NCBI RefSeq assembly: GCF_014697475.1 | Contig: NZ_JACJRV010000002.1 | Span: 123,515 to 187,514 of the forward strand | DNA: 64,000 bases | Direction of reading: 5' to 3' | Source of the DNA: Nostoc sp. FACHB-152 | GTDB taxonomy: Bacteria > Cyanobacteriota > Cyanobacteriia > Cyanobacteriales > Nostocaceae | In this document: piece after piece, positions 17,803-27,037 of the stretch | How the letters are laid out: every line of letters starts with the position of its first letter | Position numbering within the stretch: the stretch's first letter is position 1 | Position numbers and translations under genes: made by a program | Notes under the pieces: generated by a model | What the model saw: the letters and a program-made list of their open reading frames with translations, nothing else | Databases searched by the model: none | What the model was told of the DNA's origin: nothing

Positions 17803-18798
17803 CAATATGACAATCCAATCACCTTGTACTTGAGCGATCGCACCACCAGGAAAGGGATCGGTTTGTGAGCGATTAGGTGCTATGATTAAAGCCGTTAATT
17901 TTTCAATATGTTCAAAATTAGGTGCTTCCGGTAAAATTTCTCGCAATACCTGTCGCATAACTCGACGTTGTAAAGCTTTTGGTGCTTTCTGTAATACCCG
18001 ACGATTTAGTGTTAGAAAATTTTGCTCCCCACTTCCAACTCCCAACTCCCCACTCCCTATAACCGCTTCTTCTCGCAATTGCTGAGTGGCTTGTTCTAAA
18101 TAATCTACATCTGCTTGCAGTAATTCTGCTGTTTGAGCTAAAGCTGATTCTATTTTGGGGTTAAAGTTTGCTTGCAAATAGGGAATTAATTCTTGACGGA
18201 TACGATTACGGGCATACTTAACATTTTGATTGGTAGAATCTTCCCAAACAGGTAATTGAAAATCTTGACAAAATTGCCCTGTTTCTTGACGAGTAATTTC
18301 TAAAAGTGGACGCACTAGCGTAATATCTTCAGATAAAGGACGTTGCCAAGTTAAGGCTTGCAAACCGTCTGCACCAGTGCCACGCATTAAATTATAAATT
18401 AGGGTTTCGGCGCGATCGCTTGCCGTGTGTCCAGTAATTATGTATTGATAATTGTATTGTTGGGCGACCACGCTTAAAGCTTGATACCGCCAATCACGCG
18501 CCGTCGCTTCACTATTTACAGGTTTATGGGCAGTTTCTAAATAAAAATTTAAACCCCAATTTTTAGCTAACTTTTCTACATGATGAGCATTAGCTTGCGA
18601 ATCCTCACGCCAGCGATGATCGCAGTGAGCAATACTTAAATGCCATCCCCATTTTGGTTGTAAATCTAATAGTAATTTAATTAAGCAGAGAGAATCCTGC
18701 CCACCAGAAACAGCAACTAATAGCCGTTCATTTTGTTTAAATAAATAACGCGATTTGATAGTTCGATGAATTTTTGCATGTAGGGGAGTCCATACCAT
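17800..18798 (-). CDS. tilS: tRNA(Ile)-lysidine synthase TilS
   Basis: TilS attaches lysine to C34 of tRNA-Ile(CAU), converting it to an AUA reader. The PP-loop S-G-G-Q-D-S is at residues 31-36 counted from the ATG at 18798; an in-frame start 27 nt further upstream is possible but adds no domain. G-H-T-A-S-D-R-A-E-T and R-N-R-I-R-Q-E-L-I-P are the family's other signatures. Near residue 250 there is an in-frame low-complexity insert encoding G-S-G-E-L-G-V-G-S-G-E, made by a heptad DNA repeat (18022-18059) between the central and C-terminal domains. The reading frame stays open, so the enzyme is probably functional. Confidence 0.92.
   Translation of the reverse strand: MVWTPLHAKIHRTIKSRYLFKQNERLLVAVSGGQDSLCLIKLLLDLQPKWGWHLSIAHCDHRWREDSQANAHHVEKLAKNWGLNFYLETAHKPVNSEATARDWRYQALSVVAQQYNYQYIITGHTASDRAETLIYNLMRGTGADGLQALTWQRPLSEDITLVRPLLEITRQETGQFCQDFQLPVWEDSTNQNVKYARNRIRQELIPYLQANFNPKIESALAQTAELLQADVDYLEQATQQLREEAVIGSGELGVGSGEQNFLTLNRRVLQKAPKALQRRVMRQVLREILPEAPNFEHIEKLTALIIAPNRSQTDPFPGGAIAQVQGDWIVIL
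18022..18059. repeat. Heptad repeat inside tilS
   Basis: Degenerate CTCCCCA/CTCCCAA heptads, the same type of G/C-skewed repeat usually seen between Nostoc genes, lie within the tilS frame. Because the tract adds whole codons, it encodes a Gly/Ser/Glu-rich loop without disrupting the gene. Confidence 0.7.
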
Positions 18799-18866
18799 TA
18801 ATAATTTGTAGTTAAAAATTACCAATCAATTTCACCCCTCTTTATGGGCAAAGAGGGGTAAAGCTA

Positions 18867-19913
18867 TTAAAAAAACCAACCGTAAGAATGTAAACCTTTA
18901 CCTAAAAGATTCACACCGAGATAACAAATCCAAACGACAACGAAGCCACTTGCAGCTAAAATTGCGGGGCGACGACCTTGCCAACCGCGAGTAATTCTAG
19001 CGTGGAGGTAAGCTGCAAAAACTAACCAAGTAATTAATGCCCAGGTTTCTTTGGGATCCCAACTCCAGTAAGAACCCCAAGCTTCGTTTGCCCAAACTGC
19101 ACCGGCAATAATTCCAATTGTTAGCAGCGGAAATCCTAACCCAATGATGCGATAGCTAATGTTATCCAGAGTTTCGGCAAGTCCCAAGCGTTGAGGAGAA
19201 AGCGGTTCAGCAACTACCGCGCTTTCTGATTGCGGATTAGTCACTAAATTCAAAACGGCAGTGCTACCGTTACCGTTGTTAGTGTTAGTTTCAAAACGAC
19301 GCGCAAAACCGTTATTATCTACAGGCGGTGTTGTTGGCTGAGTAATCAGTTGACCTGCTTTGTGTAAGCGGTAGCCACCAGTTCCGACAGAACTACCTTG
19401 TAGTTGAATATTTTGACCGCGAGTAACAACCAAAAAAGCGATCGCTAACACTGAACCTACCATTAAAGCAGCGTAGCTCAACATCATAACGCTGACGTGC
19501 ATCATCAGCCAGTTAGATTTCAACGCAGGTACTAAGGGTTCTGCTGCTTGCATATCTGATGGTAACGTCAAGGCAGCAAAGGCTGTGATTCCCATTGCTA
19601 CGGGGGTAGTAAAAACTCCCACCAAGCGGCTACGACTACCATTTTCGGCAATTAAATGGACTGTCGTGATTCCCCAAGCTAAGAAAAACAAAGATTCGTA
19701 CAAGTTGCTCAGGGGAAAATAACCTGCTTCTATCCATCTTGCACCGAGCAGGGTAGCAATGCAAAGATTAGCGATCGCCATTCCGGCTGTTCCCAAGGCG
19801 GCTATTGCTGGCAGAGTTGGAAAAGCTGCTCCTACCCAATACACCAACATGGTGAGGAATAGTACAGCAAATGCGGCATTGTCTAGCCAGTTCTGGAGTA
19901 CAACCAGATTCAT
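18867..19913 (-). CDS. ccsA: Cytochrome c biogenesis protein CcsA (Ycf5; CcsB in TIGR03144 naming)
   Basis: Multi-membrane-spanning haem handling protein of system II cytochrome c maturation; it moves haem to the lumenal side and works with Ccs1 to attach it to apocytochromes f and c6. The 348-residue protein carries the haem-binding WWD signature [13 protein letters not shown] near residue 285. About eight hydrophobic helices surround a central hydrophilic loop (about 180-225) rich in Thr/Asn, which is longer and less conserved than in plastid homologues. It is probably transcribed separately, although tilS lies 68 bp downstream on the same strand. Confidence 0.9.
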   Translation of the reverse strand: MNLVVLQNWLDNAAFAVLFLTMLVYWVGAAFPTLPAIAALGTAGMAIANLCIATLLGARWIEAGYFPLSNLYESLFFLAWGITTVHLIAENGSRSRLVGVFTTPVAMGITAFAALTLPSDMQAAEPLVPALKSNWLMMHVSVMMLSYAALMVGSVLAIAFLVVTRGQNIQLQGSSVGTGGYRLHKAGQLITQPTTPPVDNNGFARRFETNTNNGNGSTAVLNLVTNPQSESAVVAEPLSPQRLGLAETLDNISYRIIGLGFPLLTIGIIAGAVWANEAWGSYWSWDPKETWALITWLVFAAYLHARITRGWQGRRPAILAASGFVVVWICYLGVNLLGKGLHSYGWFF

Positions 19914-20079
19914 AAAGTGTTCTCCCCAGTCGATTTCTGAAAATTTTAATTTTGACTGTTTTGATCCTACCTATTTATATGCTCACGATAGATAGATAAA
20001 TCAAGGCTATATAAAAGTAAACACACTAACATAGAGAAAAACAGGTGTTTTCCTCAATATTCCCCAACTAAGTTTAAAT

Positions 20080-21831
20080 TCAACGATTTGAACTACTAAT
20101 GTTGGGATGAATATTTGAATTACTTGAAGCGTTTGAGTTACTAGCTTTTTTTAGAGATAGAAAAATATCGTAGCGTGTACTGCGACTATCGCTCACAGCC
20201 GTTGTTACACCAATTGAACGAGTTGCTTCTAAGAAATTTTTTTGTTTGGGGAACAGAGTATTAAGAGTAAAGTTATTTACCATCCGTTCCACATCTAAGA
20301 AGAATTGCCCATTGGTGGGATTGGGTTCTGTGGGAACTGTTTGTTGATATGACAGATTACTAGCTAGTGTTTTGTTTGGTTTAGGAACAATCTTATCGGT
20401 GATCGGCGCGCCTAAAACTAAGAAAGCGATATCTTTATCTAACCAGCCGTGACTAGCAGTTAAAGTTCCAAAAGGCCCAATCCAGTTAACAACAGGTTGA
20501 CCGGCGACGGTTCCCTGCTGAATCTGAAATTGATATTGAGTTTTAATCACATCATCGAGCTTTTGCAGAGAAGATTCAGCTAATTTGCGATCGCTCACTT
20601 TTACCATAAACACCAACCCGGCTCTAAAATCTCCTGGGGTATTGTTTTTTGGTGTATTAGGAACTAAAGAAACAGCAAATTCACCTTTCATCCAACTCAG
20701 GAAATCTCGCTCCATGTCGAGAGTCGTTAGAGATTTTACACCACTCCGCAGTTGGTCTGGTGATACGGGTGAAAGCGGATTCCCTTGCGATGTTAAAACG
20801 TACTCTCCCCACAAACGTTGTAAGTTACTACCTGATAACATCATCAAGGTTTCTGCTGGCATCCGTTCCTGCATATTGCCTGCGGTGTTATCTAGTGATA
20901 GTAGGCGTTGGCTTTGCGGCTTCAGCCAAGAAACGCCTTTTAAACGTATGCCTTCTGACTCTAAAGTAACAGTTCCGGCCAAACCTTGATTATTTTGCAG
21001 CTGCGCCAAAACTTGGGCTGGTAAGCGGCGATTAGGCGCAGTAGTAGCGATTTTAGCTGCTGTTGGCACATTCACATAAAACTGAGCAAAAGCACCATTC
21101 TCAGCAATTTTTGGAAAATTATCAGCAAAACCACCAACTGTGGCTAGAGATGTTTTATTTTTATAGGCATCAATTGCCCGTTCTGTAGTTTTCGGATTAT
21201 CAGTGATAACTAAATAGCGACCATCCAATAATGTCGCTGAAAGGTTTGTTCCAGATTCTCCTTCGCTTTGTTTAATAGCGATCCCTTGATAAGTGCGCTC
21301 AGTCCATTTGCCTGTTTTTAAACCTTTGGGTTGAGCCAAGATTTTCTTAGCCAGATCAGAGTTTTTGACTGGCAAAACCATCACCATTGATTGTTGACTA
21401 TTAACAGCAACGCTATCAATTGCCACAGGCTTGGCGGTAGCTTGAGTAGTGTCTGGAGCTAGAATTGCAAAGGTAACTTCTTCATCTACCCAAGGTTTAA
21501 TATCTTGCTCAAAGTTATAACCGTTACTAGTCAGAAAGCGATCGCGTAACTGTAGTAAATTTTTTTGTAACTCTGCTTGCGATTCTTTTGTGCCGAACTG
21601 CTGTAATTTCTGCCATTGTTGGGAGTCTGTAGTTAGAGAAACTGCAAACAAAGCATCACTCGGAATAATATTTGCACCTACTAGGGAATTTTGCGAAAAT
21701 AAACTTCCTTGGTTTAACAACCGATAGGCAACGCCGCCACCAATAATTAACAACCCAGTAGCCGAGAGCGTTAGTGCCAAAGACGGTTTCTGCTTTCTTT
21801 TCTTATTAATAGACACAATAGGCATCGCCAT
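20080..21831 (-). CDS. DUF3352 domain-containing membrane-anchored protein
   Basis: A 583-residue protein starting at the ATG at 21831 (GAGG lies about 10 nt upstream; an in-frame start 42 nt earlier also exists). A positively charged N-terminus (K-K-R-K-Q-K) precedes one membrane helix, and the rest is a large extracytoplasmic domain of the DUF3352 family, with S-D-A-L-F-A-V-S-L-T near the start and W-V-D-E-E-V-T-F-A-I-L-A-P near residue 115. Family function is unknown; cyanobacterial members are widespread, single-copy envelope proteins. It is monocistronic. Confidence 0.8.
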   Translation of the reverse strand: MAMPIVSINKKRKQKPSLALTLSATGLLIIGGGVAYRLLNQGSLFSQNSLVGANIIPSDALFAVSLTTDSQQWQKLQQFGTKESQAELQKNLLQLRDRFLTSNGYNFEQDIKPWVDEEVTFAILAPDTTQATAKPVAIDSVAVNSQQSMVMVLPVKNSDLAKKILAQPKGLKTGKWTERTYQGIAIKQSEGESGTNLSATLLDGRYLVITDNPKTTERAIDAYKNKTSLATVGGFADNFPKIAENGAFAQFYVNVPTAAKIATTAPNRRLPAQVLAQLQNNQGLAGTVTLESEGIRLKGVSWLKPQSQRLLSLDNTAGNMQERMPAETLMMLSGSNLQRLWGEYVLTSQGNPLSPVSPDQLRSGVKSLTTLDMERDFLSWMKGEFAVSLVPNTPKNNTPGDFRAGLVFMVKVSDRKLAESSLQKLDDVIKTQYQFQIQQGTVAGQPVVNWIGPFGTLTASHGWLDKDIAFLVLGAPITDKIVPKPNKTLASNLSYQQTVPTEPNPTNGQFFLDVERMVNNFTLNTLFPKQKNFLEATRSIGVTTAVSDSRSTRYDIFLSLKKASNSNASSNSNIHPNISSSNR

Positions 21832-22222
21832 TGAAACCAATACCTCATACTTGCGAATTCTTTGCTTGGTCAAGTAAACTCAAGCTTTTCCCATAATTGT
21901 GGGCATTTCTTTAATAAATTTCTCTACTCTAAACTTTTGATCATCTTAGGATAATCGAGTTCAGCTATATAAAGTAGTACTTTTATTAGTTAACCTTTCT
22001 AACACGCTTTGTTCTATTTGGCAGGAAAGACTTAGGATGAGGGATAATTTTTTCCAAACATTCTGAGGATATAACTAACTGCAAAAAGCTGCAAGTAATC
22101 AGTAATCTGTAACCTTTATTACTGACATAACTTAAAGATTTTGCATTTAATGGTCTAAAAATTAACTTTAATTAGCAATTTTAATAAGTTGTTAAATTAG
22201 TGTTAGCGATCGCTGCCTCATT
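21832..22222. other. Intergenic region without recognisable gene
   Basis: This 391-bp gap lies upstream of the DUF3352 gene and downstream of the chorismate lyase gene (both minus strand). It is AT-rich and should hold the DUF3352 promoter. I see no repeat or RNA gene. Confidence 0.5.
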
Positions 22223-22852
22223 TTATACTTTGCCATTAGCAGAAACCAACTGCATCGGCCCTAAATATTTGGTTAAATAAGGCGAAAAAACCTCATAAAT
22301 TAAAGTTAGAGGTTGCCCATGATGCCAAAACAAGTAGTGACGACCCCAAAATGGCCCAGCCACATCAAAACCAGACTGGAGTGCTGTCGATTCTCCATAG
22401 TAAATCCCTCGCACATCCCGATACAACTCTGTGCGTAAACGAGCTAAACTTGCCCAAATCGGCAATGAACGATTTTGCAAATAATCGTCTACATGGCTCG
22501 CTTCCCACCATGATGTAGCATAAGCCAATCTCTGACCCGAAGCAGTCCGCAGCCAAACTTGTCGTCTTAGTCGTGGCCCTGGTACAGCTTGAATTAAATC
22601 CGGCGCATCATCCGAGTCCATACCAATCAATGACATATCAATGACATCAACTTCAGTTGGCTCGCCTGTCAGTAATTCTAAATGCCTAGTTGGAGAACCG
22701 TCACCTAACAGCAGCAATTGCCAGGCAGGAGCTAGCTGCGTGTGCGGCAAACTTTTTTGGATGATTTGCTCATCCCCTTGCCAAATTGGAGTTAGGCGAT
22801 GCCAAGCTGCTGGCATTGTTGAGTTGTTTGTCAGAGAAAAAATAGCAGTCAA
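22223..22852 (-). CDS. Chorismate lyase family protein (4-hydroxybenzoate synthesis)
   Basis: A 209-residue protein of the cyanobacterial chorismate lyase family. It would remove pyruvate from chorismate to give 4-hydroxybenzoate, the ring precursor of plastoquinone. Recognisable segments are R-Q-V-W-L-R-T at about 95-101, the A-T-S-W-W strand near 112, I-W-A-S-L-A-R-L-R-T-E-L-Y-R near 132, and G-P-F-W-G-R-H-Y-L-F-W-H-H-G-Q-P-L near 165, where the Arg and Glu residues typical of the UbiC fold lie. An internal Met at residue 13 is a possible later start. It lies downstream of the tRNA-Leu gene on the same strand. Confidence 0.75.
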   Translation of the reverse strand: MTAIFSLTNNSTMPAAWHRLTPIWQGDEQIIQKSLPHTQLAPAWQLLLLGDGSPTRHLELLTGEPTEVDVIDMSLIGMDSDDAPDLIQAVPGPRLRRQVWLRTASGQRLAYATSWWEASHVDDYLQNRSLPIWASLARLRTELYRDVRGIYYGESTALQSGFDVAGPFWGRHYLFWHHGQPLTLIYEVFSPYLTKYLGPMQLVSANGKV

Positions 22853-22919
22853 TGTTATTTACAAAAGTTCATCTATTTCTATAAAAGCACAAAAAACCTC
22901 CACTCATGCTGGCCTCAAA

Positions 22920-22985
22920 AGTTAATAGTCAACAGTCTTAGGCTTTTTACCCTTGACTATTGACTATTGACAGTTGACTATTCAC
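22920..22985. repeat. Heptanucleotide repeat tract (GACTATT type)
   Basis: Copies of TTGACTA, TTGACAG and GACTATT lie between the chorismate lyase gene and tRNA-Leu. This is the same STRR class as at 2885 and 10352. Confidence 0.6.
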
Positions 22986-22992
22986 CAAAAAA

Positions 22993-23073
22993 TGCGGATG
23001 GCGAGACTCGAACTCGCAAGGCAAAGCCACACGCACCTCAAGCGTGCGCGTATACCAATTCCGCCACATCCGC
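22993..23073 (-). tRNA. tRNA-Leu (GAG)
   Basis: A cloverleaf can be drawn on the minus strand: acceptor GCGGATG pairs with CATCCGC, anticodon stem CACGC/GCGTG encloses loop TTGAGGT with anticodon GAG, there is a long class II variable arm, and the T-arm GCGAG/CTCGC carries TTCGAGT. The discriminator is A. CCA is not encoded. Length is 81 nt. Confidence 0.95.
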
Positions 23074-23484
23074 GAGAGTTCACTAAATGACCAATATAGC
23101 ATAACAAAGTGATTATAGTAAGGTAATATCTAATTTTGCAAAATTTACCAAAAATTTAGATGAACATATTCACAAATTTCCCGAAGGTGGATATCAGACT
23201 AACAGAAATGTAATAGCGCACAAGTGATATTTAAAAGGGTATAGCTACTACTCAGATGCTCTGCGCTTAATCAGCCTAGTGCGGGAAACTAACCCAGACA
23301 GGCAAATGTGATGTTGTTAGTCTAGTTAAGACCCGTAGAGGCTTACAGTTAAGAGCGTATATACAATGCTCAGGATGAGGTTTAGGGAAACTCGGATCTT
23401 AATTTGCAACCAAGTAAAAACTCTGTTGCAAATCAGATAAGAGAAAATGTCAATCTACGGGTACTAATATTTCGACGCTAGAAA
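23074..23484. other. Leader region of accC
   Basis: A 411-bp stretch between tRNA-Leu and accC, with no ORF of note. Promoter elements for the divergent tRNA and accC must lie here, but no clear hexamers stand out. A long 5' leader for accC is possible. Confidence 0.45.
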
Positions 23485-24828
23485 ATGAAGTTTGACAAAA
23501 TATTAATTGCTAATCGGGGAGAAATTGCTCTTCGCATTCTCCGCGCCTGTGAAGAAATGGGAATTGCGACTGTTGCAGTTCACTCCACCGTTGACCGGAA
23601 TGCTCTCCATGTTCAACTCGCTGATGAAGCCGTTTGCATTGGCGAATCTGCCAGCAGTAAAAGTTATTTAAATATTCCCAATATTATTGCTGCCGCTTTA
23701 ACGCGCAATGCAACTGCCATTCATCCAGGTTATGGCTTTTTATCAGAAAATGCTAAGTTTGCCGAAATCTGTGCCGACCATCATATTGCTTTTATTGGCC
23801 CAACCCCTGAAGCTATAAGGTTGATGGGAGATAAATCCACAGCCAAAGAAACGATGCAAAAAGCTGGAGTGCCAACAGTACCAGGTAGTGATGGTTTGGT
23901 AGAGTCAGAACAAGAAGGATTGGCACTGGCTAAAGAAATTGGCTATCCAGTCATGATTAAAGCCACTGCTGGCGGTGGTGGACGCGGGATGCGTTTAGTA
24001 CGTTCTGAAGATGAATTTGTAAAACTTTTCTTAGCTGCCCAAGGAGAAGCAGGCGCAGCCTTTGGTAATTCTGGCGTTTATATAGAAAAATTTATTGAAC
24101 GTCCACGCCACATTGAATTTCAAATTTTGGCAGATAACTACGGCAATGTTATTCACTTAGGCGAAAGAGATTGTTCAATTCAACGTCGTAACCAGAAATT
24201 ATTAGAAGAAGCCCCTAGTCCGGCTCTGGACTCTGATTTGCGGGAAAAAATGGGTGAATCTGCTGTTAAAGCTGCTCAATTTATTAACTTTACAGGGGCA
24301 GGAACAATTGAGTTTCTCTTAGATCGGTCTGGTAAATTCTACTTCATGGAAATGAACACCCGAATTCAAGTAGAGCATCCTGTAACCGAGATGATTACTG
24401 GCGTGGATTTAGTAGCTGAACAAATTCGGATTGCTCAAGGAGAAAGGCTAAAGCTGACTCAAGACCAAGTAGTTTTGCGTGGTCATGCTATAGAATGCCG
24501 AATTAACGCCGAAGATCCTGATCATGATTTTCGTCCTGCACCGGGACGGATTAGTGGTTATCTTCCTCCTGGTGGCCCTGGTGTGCGAATCGATTCCCAC
24601 GTTTACACCGATTACCAGATTCCGCCCTACTATGATTCTTTAATTGGGAAGCTAATTGTTTGGGGGCCAGACCGCCCAACCGCCATCAACCGCATGAAGC
24701 GCGCCCTGCGGGAGTGTGCTATTACCGGGCTACCTACAACTATTGGGTTTCATCAAAAAATTATGGAAAACCCACAGTTTTTACAAGGTAACGTTTACAC
24801 CAATTTCATTCAAGAGATGAAACTTTAG
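23485..24828 (+). CDS. accC: Acetyl-CoA carboxylase, biotin carboxylase subunit
   Basis: ATP-dependent carboxylation of the biotin on BCCP, the first step of fatty acid synthesis. The 447-residue protein has the standard order: N-terminal domain ([13 protein letters not shown]), ATP-grasp domain with the Gly-rich loop G-G-G-G-R-G-M-R near 165-172, and the signature [14 protein letters not shown] near 289-302 that holds the catalytic Glu and Arg. As in most cyanobacteria, accC stands alone, apart from accB, accA and accD. Confidence 0.96.
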   Translation: MKFDKILIANRGEIALRILRACEEMGIATVAVHSTVDRNALHVQLADEAVCIGESASSKSYLNIPNIIAAALTRNATAIHPGYGFLSENAKFAEICADHHIAFIGPTPEAIRLMGDKSTAKETMQKAGVPTVPGSDGLVESEQEGLALAKEIGYPVMIKATAGGGGRGMRLVRSEDEFVKLFLAAQGEAGAAFGNSGVYIEKFIERPRHIEFQILADNYGNVIHLGERDCSIQRRNQKLLEEAPSPALDSDLREKMGESAVKAAQFINFTGAGTIEFLLDRSGKFYFMEMNTRIQVEHPVTEMITGVDLVAEQIRIAQGERLKLTQDQVVLRGHAIECRINAEDPDHDFRPAPGRISGYLPPGGPGVRIDSHVYTDYQIPPYYDSLIGKLIVWGPDRPTAINRMKRALRECAITGLPTTIGFHQKIMENPQFLQGNVYTNFIQEMKL

Positions 24829-25033
24829 CAAATCAGGAAGTAGAAAGGTAAAGGGAAAGCGTAAAAGGCTGAGAGATATCCTATTTTCAGCTGAATACCT
24901 GTCCCTTTCCTGATCCTGAACTCAGGTTAATTTAAATTAATCGTAATTAAGCTGTTAGCCTCTCCAAAAGTTTAGGGAATACTGACTGGCAGGAAGCCTA
25001 AATCAATGTTGATTTTTGGGGTGAGGTTTACAA

Positions 25034-25391
25034 ATGTCGCAAAAAAGTAAGCAAAGTATCGATGAAAGGTTTGAATCCCTCTTAAGATTGGCTCAAAAAC
25101 AGAATTGAGAGTCTTGAGCAAGATTACTTACAAGAGAATGTCATAGAGGCAACATCAGAAGAACTATTTGAGCTTGAGAGTTTTTCCTCAAGAAAAGATA
25201 TTCTTAAGAAGAAATTGTCAAAATATATTGAGATTAAAAATGAGATTGAGTTTTGCATTGCGCTGAGAAAGCAAGTAACTCAGGGATATAGTGACTATCT
25301 AAAATCGCAAGGTCAGCAGGTACATCACAGACCTTCATTAGGTAATCACGATTTAGATAGTATTCCTGATCCAAATCTCTGGGAGGAGTGA
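25034..25391 (+). pseudogene. Frameshifted helical hypothetical protein
   Basis: A frame with a good ribosome site (GAGG about 8 nt upstream of ATG) begins M-S-Q-K-S-K-Q-S-I-D-E-R-F-E-S-L-L and stops after 24 codons. Removing one A from the five-A run at 25095-25099 joins it to a second open frame that continues to 25391, restoring a charged helical protein of about 118 residues ending P-N-L-W-E-E. Either the gene is broken by slippage in the A run, or the base is a sequencing error. The restored product matches no family I recognise. An antisense frame at 25234-25434 is also open but less convincing. Confidence 0.5.
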
Positions 25392-25500
25392 AGCTATACG
25401 TATCTGCTTCTCGCTTGATTACTTTCTGAAGCAATTTTAAGATTAAACTTTCAGGTATTACTAAGTTCGGTCTTTGCCTGAACTAACTGGGAGAGCAGTA

Positions 25501-26196
25501 ATGTCATTTAAGACAATTCTTGTTGCTGGTGCAAGTCGTGGCATTGGGTTGGCTGTTGCCGAACATCTGGTATCCCAGTGCGATCGCCTACTAGCAGTAT
25601 CCCGCACTCAGGCTCCTTTTGGAGAATGGCTTCAAGTGGACTTATCAGATATGGCAGGTGTGGAAACAGTAGAAACAGCGATCGCAGATGATTGCCTGGA
25701 TGCGTTGTTATACATGGGAGGAACCTGGGAAACCCATGCGTTTACCAGCCAGTACCGCTTTGAAGATTGCTCTAATGCGGATATTGCTCAGGTAATTGCC
25801 GTGAATTTGGTGGCTCCAATTCTGCTGGTTAAAGCTTTATTACCTGCCCTAAGACGCTCAGAAAATCCGAAAATTATTTTTATGGGTGCGCTTTCTGGTC
25901 GAGATAATTTTCCAGGGAGAGAAGTTGCCAATAGTGCATCTAAGTTTGGCTTACGGGGTGTGGTGCATTCATTACGCGAAGAGTTGCGATCGCAGCAAAT
26001 AAGTGTAACAGTGATTAATCCTGGTAATGTTGGCACACCCGAAGTTTTGGCTGATCTCGCAGCAGATAATCTCACAGGCGGTGAGGCAATTCCTTTAACA
26101 GATATTCTCAGCATTATTGATTGCATTCTCTCTTTATCACGAGCCACCTGCATTAAAGAGATTGATGTGCCTGCAATGTTAGGCAAGGGCGCTTGA
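25501..26196 (+). CDS. SDR-family protein with Asn in place of the catalytic Tyr
   Basis: A 231-residue classical short-chain dehydrogenase/reductase fold. The nucleotide loop G-A-S-R-G-I-G is at residues 10-16. The Y-x-x-x-K motif reads N-S-A-S-K (144-148), with codon AAT at 25930-25932 where Tyr is expected, while Lys148 is kept. Without the Tyr, normal SDR catalysis is unlikely unless another residue substitutes. The start chosen is the ATG at 25501, with GGAG upstream; the frame also runs 27 nt further upstream. The fold is clear but the substrate is unknown. Confidence 0.82.
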   Translation: MSFKTILVAGASRGIGLAVAEHLVSQCDRLLAVSRTQAPFGEWLQVDLSDMAGVETVETAIADDCLDALLYMGGTWETHAFTSQYRFEDCSNADIAQVIAVNLVAPILLVKALLPALRRSENPKIIFMGALSGRDNFPGREVANSASKFGLRGVVHSLREELRSQQISVTVINPGNVGTPEVLADLAADNLTGGEAIPLTDILSIIDCILSLSRATCIKEIDVPAMLGKGA

Positions 26197-26273
26197 TAGG
26201 TATTAATTCCGCATAGCAGGGTAAGGTCGAGAGTCATTGGCAGTGGATTTGCCAATGTATTTTGTGCTTGATT

Positions 26274-26358
26274 GCGATCGCCCTTCCTATACGATTGATA
26301 ATTAGGCGATAACTTCGTTAAGCTGCGCTAACGCATCATGCCCTATTGCCTAGCTAAC
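26274..26358. repeat. 85-bp direct repeat, left copy
   Basis: Matches 27185-27269 at 79 of 85 positions, in the same orientation. It starts with a GCGATCGC octamer and ends in CTAGCTAAC, which corresponds to the last two codons and stop of the yggT gene in the right copy. The pair flanks the brnT/brnA module. Confidence 0.8.
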
Positions 26359-26436
26359 TCGTGTCAGAGGTTGGGACAGTAGTTTGAAGTTACTTGCGGG
26401 GTAATCACAATCAAAATTACTTGGCATGGTGGCTGT

Positions 26437-26478
26437 AACGACAATTTGTAACTACAATTGATTATTGTAGCTGTCGTT
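26437..26478. promoter_or_regulatory. Nested inverted repeat upstream of brnT (candidate autoregulatory operator)
   Basis: Outer arms AACGACA (26437-26443) and TGTCGTT (26472-26478) are perfect inverted copies. Inner arms CTACAAT (26452-26458) and ATTGTAG (26464-26470) are also perfect, around a 5-nt centre. The element ends six bases before the brnT ATG. BrnA antitoxins repress their own promoter as dimers, so this is a good operator candidate. Confidence 0.55.
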
Positions 26479-26483
26479 CAGTT

Positions 26484-26759
26484 ATGGAATATGAATGGGA
26501 TGAAGCAAAACGTCTTGCTAATCTCCGTAAACACGGCATCGATTTTATCGATGTTCCAACCGTATTTGATGGCGATATCTTAACGGTTGAGGACAATCGT
26601 TACAGTTATGGAGAGCAGCGTTTTGTCACATTCGGTTTGTTGCAAGGGCGAGTCATTGCCGTTGTCCATACAGAACGTGAGGATTGCACCCGTATTATTT
26701 CTGCAAGAAAAGCGACGAAATATGAACAACGAACCTACTTCGAGCAACTCTCAAACTGA
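26484..26759 (+). CDS. brnT: BrnT-family ribonuclease toxin
   Basis: A 91-residue toxin of the RelE-like BrnT family, which cleaves RNA and halts growth when free of its antitoxin. Family features: N-terminal M-E-Y-E-W-D-E-A-K-R, the segment N-L-R-K-H-G-I-D-F, and the C-terminal R-I-I-S-A-R-K-A-T motif with its conserved Arg residues. It overlaps brnA by 38 bp in another frame, the usual toxin-first order of this family. It lies between two 85-bp direct repeats and is likely horizontally mobile. Confidence 0.9.
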   Translation: MEYEWDEAKRLANLRKHGIDFIDVPTVFDGDILTVEDNRYSYGEQRFVTFGLLQGRVIAVVHTEREDCTRIISARKATKYEQRTYFEQLSN

Positions 26760-26997
26760 TTGGCAACGATTGGATGCGATGAGCGATGAAGATATTGATT
26801 TATCAGATTGCCCAGAAATTACACCGGAAATGTTTGCGAAGGCAGTTGTACGACAGGGCTTACCTGCGACAAAAGCCAAGGCTCAAGTTACACTCCGCAT
26901 CGATAGTGATGTATTGGAGTGGTTTAAGTCTCAAGGGCGAGGCTATCAGACGCAAATCAATAAATTGCTAAGAGCGTATATGGAGGCACATCAATAA
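26722..26997 (+). CDS. brnA: BrnA-family antitoxin
   Basis: A 91-residue antitoxin that neutralises BrnT and represses the operon. The C-terminal ribbon-helix-helix domain is visible as Q-V-T-L-R-I-D-S-D-V-L-E-W-F followed by G-Y-Q-T-Q-I-N-K-L-L-R-A-Y-M. The ATG at 26722 was chosen because the frame upstream of it runs inside brnT and is not BrnA-like. It overlaps the end of brnT by 38 bp, so translation is probably coupled. Confidence 0.88.
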   Translation: MNNEPTSSNSQTDWQRLDAMSDEDIDLSDCPEITPEMFAKAVVRQGLPATKAKAQVTLRIDSDVLEWFKSQGRGYQTQINKLLRAYMEAHQ

Positions 26998-27037
26998 CAG
27001 GCGGGTTGATGTTGCATTTGACAACGAGGCTGTGGCA

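Noticed and set aside
25095-25099. Programmed ribosomal frameshift at the A5 run
   Set aside because: The shift needed is +1 and no conserved slippery heptamer, stimulatory structure or rare stop-codon context is evident; mutation or sequencing error is simpler.
25234-25434. Minus-strand ORF of 66 codons opposite the frameshifted gene
   Set aside because: It overlaps a better supported plus-strand coding frame that has a ribosome site and a coherent helical translation; I see no start signal for it.
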